Shown in pieces: positions 45,725-49,300 of a stretch of DNA of 49,300 bases (positions are counted from its first letter, which is position 1; every line of letters starts with the position of its first letter). The DNA comes from Crocosphaera sp. GTDB taxonomy: Bacteria; Cyanobacteriota; Cyanobacteriia; Cyanobacteriales; Microcystaceae. Position numbers and translations under genes: made by a program. The notes under the pieces are model-generated. The model was given only the letters and a program-made list of their open reading frames with translations. It made no database searches and had not been told where the DNA came from. The stretch covers positions 1-49,300 of the forward strand of contig NZ_JASJEB010000116.1 of the NCBI RefSeq assembly GCF_030064895.1, written 5' to 3'.

Positions 45725-45734
45725 GATCAAAGCG

Positions 45735-45753
45735 GGACGCAAACCTTGCGTCC
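45735..45753. terminator. Hairpin after pyk
   Basis: Perfect 8-bp arms GGACGCAA and TTGCGTCC around ACC, 10 bases after the pyk stop and just before the convergent RHH gene end. There is no T-run, so it may be a weak terminator or an RNA 3' end stabiliser. Confidence 0.45.
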
Positions 45754-45760
45754 TCAACTG

Positions 45761-45991
45761 TTAATCGTTCCATTCTCCTCGCGGTGGTAAAGGAGGGTTA
45801 CGACGAAAGGTACGAGTCAAGTCATCATCTCTATTTCGTTCCCCGTTTAACCATTGCTTAATCGCTGTTTCAATAATGCGACTAGGATCATTGGTCAGGT
45901 GTTTGATTTGTTCTAGAACTTCTGCATCAATGTTAATAGAGATTTCCACTTTATCAGCGTTTCGCTGAGTAGAGGTCGCATTATCGTTCAT
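45761..45991 (-). CDS. Ribbon-helix-helix antitoxin-like protein (orphan)
   Basis: 76 aa. Residues 13-50 (KVEISINIDAEVLEQIKHLT...PSRIIETAIKQWLN) have the pattern of an RHH DNA-binding fold: a short beta-strand KVEISINID then two helices. The tail (RNRDDDLTRTFRRNPPLPPRGEWND) is basic-acidic and unstructured, as in CcdA/CopG antitoxins. No toxin gene is adjacent: downstream is the convergent pyk and upstream is rnhA. It is either a solitary antitoxin or a small transcription factor. Confidence 0.6.
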   Translation of the reverse strand: MNDNATSTQRNADKVEISINIDAEVLEQIKHLTNDPSRIIETAIKQWLNGERNRDDDLTRTFRRNPPLPPRGEWND

Positions 45992-46081
45992 AATTTTTTT
46001 CCAATCTTCTATATCTTATTGTACAAGCAAGGGAATTCCTTTTTTTCGTTGATCCATTGATCTTCAAAAATGTTAAATTAC

Positions 46082-46552
46082 TTAATCTTGTTGTTCATAA
46101 ACTGCATCAATAGATAATTCTAGTTGTTGACAAGCGGCCACTGCTAAGCGATCGCATTGTTCGTTTTCAGGGTGTCCGGCGTGACCTTTAACCCAGATAA
46201 ATTCTACTTGATGTTGTTCACAGAGGTCCAATAATTTTTGCCATAAATCAGGATTTTTGGCTTGTTCTTTTTTGTTTCTTTGCCAATCATTGGCTTGCCA
46301 TTTTTTTGCCCATCCTTTGGTTATAGCATCGACTAAGTAACGCGAATCAGTATATAAAGTAACATCACAGGGTGTATTTAGGGCTTCGAGGCCAATAATA
46401 GCGGCCATCATTTCCATGCGGTTATTGGTGGTTAAACGATAACCTCCTGAGAGTTCTTTTCTGTGTTCATTGTAGCTTAAAATAATCCCGTAACCGCCTT
46501 TTCCTGGGTTGCCAGAACAAGCACCGTCGGTGTAAATTTGTACCTTTTTCAT
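46082..46552 (-). CDS. rnhA: Ribonuclease HI
   Basis: 156-aa enzyme removing RNA from RNA-DNA hybrids. Active-site signatures: [20 protein letters not shown] (4-23), first Asp at 9; [16 protein letters not shown] with the catalytic Glu (about 43-58); [16 protein letters not shown] with the second Asp (about 66-81); [18 protein letters not shown] with His and the last Asp (about 119-136). Complete, with the basic handle helix ([15 protein letters not shown]) found in E. coli-like RNase HI. Cytosolic, monocistronic by appearance. Confidence 0.95.
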   Translation of the reverse strand: MKKVQIYTDGACSGNPGKGGYGIILSYNEHRKELSGGYRLTTNNRMEMMAAIIGLEALNTPCDVTLYTDSRYLVDAITKGWAKKWQANDWQRNKKEQAKNPDLWQKLLDLCEQHQVEFIWVKGHAGHPENEQCDRLAVAACQQLELSIDAVYEQQD

Positions 46553-46608
46553 GGAATTATTAGCCCTGTAGACATTATAATTTTTAATGTGATTTCTCGG
46601 TTAATATA

Positions 46609-46884
46609 TTACCAGATTCTTTCTAATTCTAAGACAAAATCCACTAACACATCTTCTCCTGATAATGTTTCAGGATTATTTAATATGTCTACTTGTTTTT
46701 CTGGTCTATAAATTTCGACTTGTTGCTCTTGACGATTAATTAACCATGCTAATTTTGTCCCATTCTCTATGTATTCTTGCATCTTTTTTTGCAAGGACTT
46801 TAAATTATCACTAGGTGAATGTAATTCTACGACAAAATAAGGTAATTCTAACCTCATTTTTTCCATTGACGATATTAGAAACAA
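46609..46884 (-). pseudogene. C-terminal fragment of a Uma2-family endonuclease-like protein
   Basis: 91 aa containing the second half of the Uma2 fold: LPYFVVELHSPSDNLKSLQKKMQEYIENGTKLAWLINRQEQQVEIYRP...LSGEDVLVDFVLELERIW. Uma2 proteins are usually about 180-200 aa and have a PD-(D/E)xK-like core. Here VVELHS (the E-x-x/S part) remains but the N-terminal half with the first catalytic Asp region is absent, and no matching frame is found upstream. The start used is only the first available codon. Likely a decayed gene. These proteins are abundant and mobile in cyanobacteria. Confidence 0.7.
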
Positions 46885-46971
46885 CCAGTGACGTTTTGGA
46901 ACTAGGTATTAGGAATAGGAGATAGGGTTTTGAGCCAGATTGTCCAGGTGACAGCCTGGCTAGTTTTAGCC

Positions 46972-48255
46972 TTAAAAGGCGATTATCTCACCCTCAAAAG
47001 TTTCCTCGTACTTTACAAAATCAACAATATTGCCGGTGGCATCAAGCAGTTCAACAGTATCTCCATTATTATTCAATGCCATTGACTGCCCGTTACGGCG
47101 AAACTCTACTCTTTCTCCAGGAGCGACTGTTCCAGAAAGGTTCCACATTTGGTTAGCCACATCGCGGAACTTCCAACCTGACAAATCTACTGCTTCGGTA
47201 CCGAGGTTTTCGATAGTAATAGCTTCATTTTGTGTCTCGACTTGATTATTCCCCAATGGATTGGGGAAAATCTCTACAATCTTTACGGAAGTATTAGGAA
47301 TAATAATTGGTCTTGTTCGAATCGGGTAAGTCAAGGTAGCTAATACGGGACGATGATCGGTGTCTCCTTCAGGATCTAAAGAGCAATAATCGCGATCTGC
47401 TTTGAAACCAATTTCGGATGTTCCTTGCCAATCAGAAGAAGCAAGACCGCCGAGAAATACAAAGTCCAGGATGCTATTGAAGCAAGGTAGGAAACAACCT
47501 GTTCCTTCAATAGGACAGGTTCCATCACTTAAGCATTTGGGTTGAATCCATCTAATGTCGCTAGAAGTTGTGAATGTCTCGTAGGCTTTATTTCCTAATT
47601 TGTTCAAGTCCCTATTCCGACATTGACCCTCAGGACGTCTACTATTGAGAGAAGGATCGACACTGTAGTCCATATTAAAATCTCCCATAGCTACTACAGG
47701 AAGCGTTTGTCGCTCGATCCACTCACGCAGTTTTTTTGCTTGACTGTTTCTAGAGTCCTCATTACCTCTTGCAAAATGATTGGCAACCGCCCAGAATTCA
47801 GTATCATCGCTTAATTTAAAGCGCACAGCCAATGGATCGCGATCGCCTCCAACCTCATCAACCAGTTCTTGTTCTCTCCCAACTATAGACATACGCTCGT
47901 TATCGTAAAGAATAGCTAGCTTATCTTGGCACCTACCTTTAGTCCCCATTATGACCTTGAAATCAGAACCTGGATAACTTGCAGCTTGAGCATATATCTC
48001 TGCGGTATCTTTGTCTGGGACTTCTGATAATGCCCAAAGCGCAGGTCCAGCCAATGCTTCAAAACGTTTTTTAACTATCTGAGGATTGGTTTCCACAATA
48101 GTCTCACCGTTACAGAAACGAGGGGATTCTACGTTGAATGTAGCTATCTCTAGCATATCTGTAGATTGCGCCAGTGCTGAGGGTGTAAATGTACAACTGA
48201 AGAACAACCAACATCCTATGATTAAGGCTGAGAAACAGTTTTTTAAAATAATCAC
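46972..48255 (-). CDS. Secreted EEP-family phosphodiesterase with C-terminal lamin-tail domain
   Basis: About 427 aa. The start is GTG at 48255, placed 7 nt after AAGGAGG (a TTG just upstream is too close). Signal peptide FSALIIGCWLFFSCTFTPSALAQ near the N-terminus. The endonuclease/exonuclease/phosphatase domain shows LEIATFNVESP, ALWALSEVPD, FWAVANHFARGNEDSR, VVAMGDFNMDYSVDP and a terminal DTDHRPVLATLTYP, the N-x(n)-E-x(n)-GDFN-x(n)-DHRP series. Six cysteines in the middle may form disulfides. Residues about 325-425 resemble a lamin-tail domain (VKIVEIFPNP...AITIENLGTEAVDLSGWKF...NGDTVELLDATGNIVDFVKY), often found in secreted nucleases. An extracellular nuclease is likely; substrate unproven. 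Confidence 0.8.
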   Translation of the reverse strand: MIILKNCFSALIIGCWLFFSCTFTPSALAQSTDMLEIATFNVESPRFCNGETIVETNPQIVKKRFEALAGPALWALSEVPDKDTAEIYAQAASYPGSDFKVIMGTKGRCQDKLAILYDNERMSIVGREQELVDEVGGDRDPLAVRFKLSDDTEFWAVANHFARGNEDSRNSQAKKLREWIERQTLPVVAMGDFNMDYSVDPSLNSRRPEGQCRNRDLNKLGNKAYETFTTSSDIRWIQPKCLSDGTCPIEGTGCFLPCFNSILDFVFLGGLASSDWQGTSEIGFKADRDYCSLDPEGDTDHRPVLATLTYPIRTRPIIIPNTSVKIVEIFPNPLGNNQVETQNEAITIENLGTEAVDLSGWKFRDVANQMWNLSGTVAPGERVEFRRNGQSMALNNNGDTVELLDATGNIVDFVKYEETFEGEIIAF

Positions 48256-48315
48256 CAAAATTCCTCCTTGTAAAAATATAATTAATGGTTATCAAAGAAA
48301 AAAAAGCCAATCATT

Positions 48316-49155
48316 CTAAAAATCAAAATCACGAACAACCGCCATGTGCTGCATATTTGGCGCGCCACTATCCTCTTTCCGAATAGGTGTTACTTCAGAG
48401 AGAGGAGAATAGACCCGACTATCAAATACGAGTCCATTGGGAAAAGTGTTACTGCCAATTACAACTGGAACCTCTTGCTCTTCTAAATCTACATCAGTAT
48501 AGATAGCATCATATGGCTTTTTCCTACTCGAATTGGTATCAGGATCTCCAGAGCGATCTACTGGATAGTTGGGACCAGAAGTATTTACCAAAGTATTTAG
48601 AGATTTCAAGGCTTGTTCGGAGCGGTTTGAAGTATTGAAATCTCCACCAATGATTAAGTAGTCTTCAGGAGGAACTAGATCTTTTAACTCATCGATCAAG
48701 CTATTTGCCTGAGCATTCCTCCTACTTTTTGAATCGTTACTTGCTTTAAAGTGAACGCTTACAACCCACAAATCAGTATCCCCAGGAATATCAATCTTTG
48801 CCCAGGGAAAATCCCGATTGCTGATATTATTGTCCTCAATCTCACCCGTATCTACTATGGGGTATAGACTAACTATGCCATTAGGAAGAGGGTTGCTTGT
48901 ATCCCCTTGTGTATCTTCCCTATAAAAAAATGCATCTGGACCAAATGCATCTTCAACGAGCTGTTCGATGGTTCCTTGCTCGTAAGAGAACTCTTGAATA
49001 AGAACAATGTCTGGCTTTAAGCCTTGAAAAATCCGAATACCTGGATTTTCATAGGCTTGCTGGTTACCGCTAGAAGTATTGGCAGCCATAATACGAACGA
49101 TTTCTGCTTGGGATGGTTGACAGGGAAGTGCAAGCAGTAGCACTATTGCTAGCAA
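48316..49155 (-). CDS. EEP-family phosphodiesterase, 5' end lost to an insertion
   Basis: 279 aa from a TTG at 49155. The EEP motifs are VRIMAANTSSGN, IVLIQEFSYE, LWVVSVHFKASND, YLIIGGDFNTSNRSEQ, PYDAIYTD and QHMAVVRDF. The N-terminus is only the hydrophobic half of a signal peptide (LLAIVLLLALPCQPSQA); the positively charged n-region and any ribosome site are missing. The frame runs back through FNSIS to a stop at 49171-49173, where an IS200/IS605-like end begins. It is therefore probably a gene truncated by insertion, and its expression is doubtful. Same family as the neighbour downstream but without the lamin tail. Confidence 0.7.
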   Translation of the reverse strand: MLAIVLLLALPCQPSQAEIVRIMAANTSSGNQQAYENPGIRIFQGLKPDIVLIQEFSYEQGTIEQLVEDAFGPDAFFYREDTQGDTSNPLPNGIVSLYPIVDTGEIEDNNISNRDFPWAKIDIPGDTDLWVVSVHFKASNDSKSRRNAQANSLIDELKDLVPPEDYLIIGGDFNTSNRSEQALKSLNTLVNTSGPNYPVDRSGDPDTNSSRKKPYDAIYTDVDLEEQEVPVVIGSNTFPNGLVFDSRVYSPLSEVTPIRKEDSGAPNMQHMAVVRDFDF

Positions 49156-49170
49156 GCTGATTGAATTGAA

Positions 49171-49300
49171 CTACCCCAACTTTAGAAGTTGGGGATTCTT
49201 TACACGATAAAGTATCGTCTTGGAGCGTCCAAAAGCCCCTCTAATACCTCTCTCTTTTCAAAGAGATTGGCTTTACTTTTACGTCCAATGTTAGCAGAAC
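49171..49300 (-). mobile_element. End of an IS200/IS605-like insertion element (partial)
   Basis: A 9-bp perfect hairpin, CCCCAACTT and AAGTTGGGG around TAG (49174-49194), of the kind at the end of cyanobacterial IS200/IS605-IS1341 elements. On the minus strand a frame enters the window at 49298 and ends at 49200-49202 (last residues LLDAPRRYFIV), just before the hairpin. It is probably the C-terminus of the element's TnpB-type or other protein. The rest lies beyond the window, so the exact IS is unresolved. Confidence 0.55.

Overview
The window is chromosomal DNA of a low-GC unicellular cyanobacterium, most like the Crocosphaera/Cyanothece group (inferred from protein types and base composition, not from a database search). 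Support comes from many GCGATCGC (HIP1) octamers, a CrtISO-type carotene isomerase, a Ycf49-like protein, cyanobacterial HhoA/HhoB/HtrA-type protease and ABC1-kinase genes, and several families of heptanucleotide tandem repeats between genes.

Layout. 0.1-4.5 kb: four minus-strand surface-glycan genes (sulfotransferase-like, GT2, WbsX-like, and a probable GT-B-like transferase). 4.6-20.8 kb: ordinary housekeeping: a HEAT-repeat protein, pabC, a tight operon of a degenerate sensor kinase, an ABC1 kinase and Ycf49, then crtISO, pgsA, coaE, a zinc-ribbon protein, an HtrA-type protease with a striking 11-bp-phased operator, rsmD, valS and a sodium:solute symporter. 21.1-32.6 kb: an accessory, conspicuously AT-rich island. 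It holds a two-gene operon of large proteins (1016 aa of unknown family and a 1228-aa SF2-type helicase), the wreckage of at least two toxin-antitoxin modules joined toxin-to-toxin, a coiled-coil membrane protein broken by a stop codon, and a membrane-anchored STAND ATPase with eight nearly identical 120-bp TPR-like repeats. 33.3-46.6 kb: tkt, a pentapeptide protein, gyrB, an LD-carboxypeptidase, a MarC-type membrane protein, mutT, glgP, pyk, an orphan RHH antitoxin and rnhA. 46.6-49.3 kb: a Uma2 fragment, two secreted EEP-family phosphodiesterases, and the end of an IS200/IS605-like element that has removed the 5' end of the second one.

Working together. The metabolic genes (tkt, pyk, glgP) concern glycogen breakdown, glycolysis and the pentose-phosphate/Calvin cycles but are not one operon. 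The best candidate for an undescribed system is the 21134-27888 gene pair: co-directional, 17 bp apart, the second gene with a strong Shine-Dalgarno, lying in a defence-island-like context. The helicase carries clear Walker A, DE-box, motif V and motif VI signatures. The partner's C-terminal 290 residues can be read as a degenerate RNase H/PIWI-like fold, which is inference only.

Between genes there are two copies, in opposite orientation, of a miniature inverted-repeat element whose core is a heptamer array that differs completely between copies, plus heptamer arrays that contain the stop codon of one gene and cover the start codon of another.
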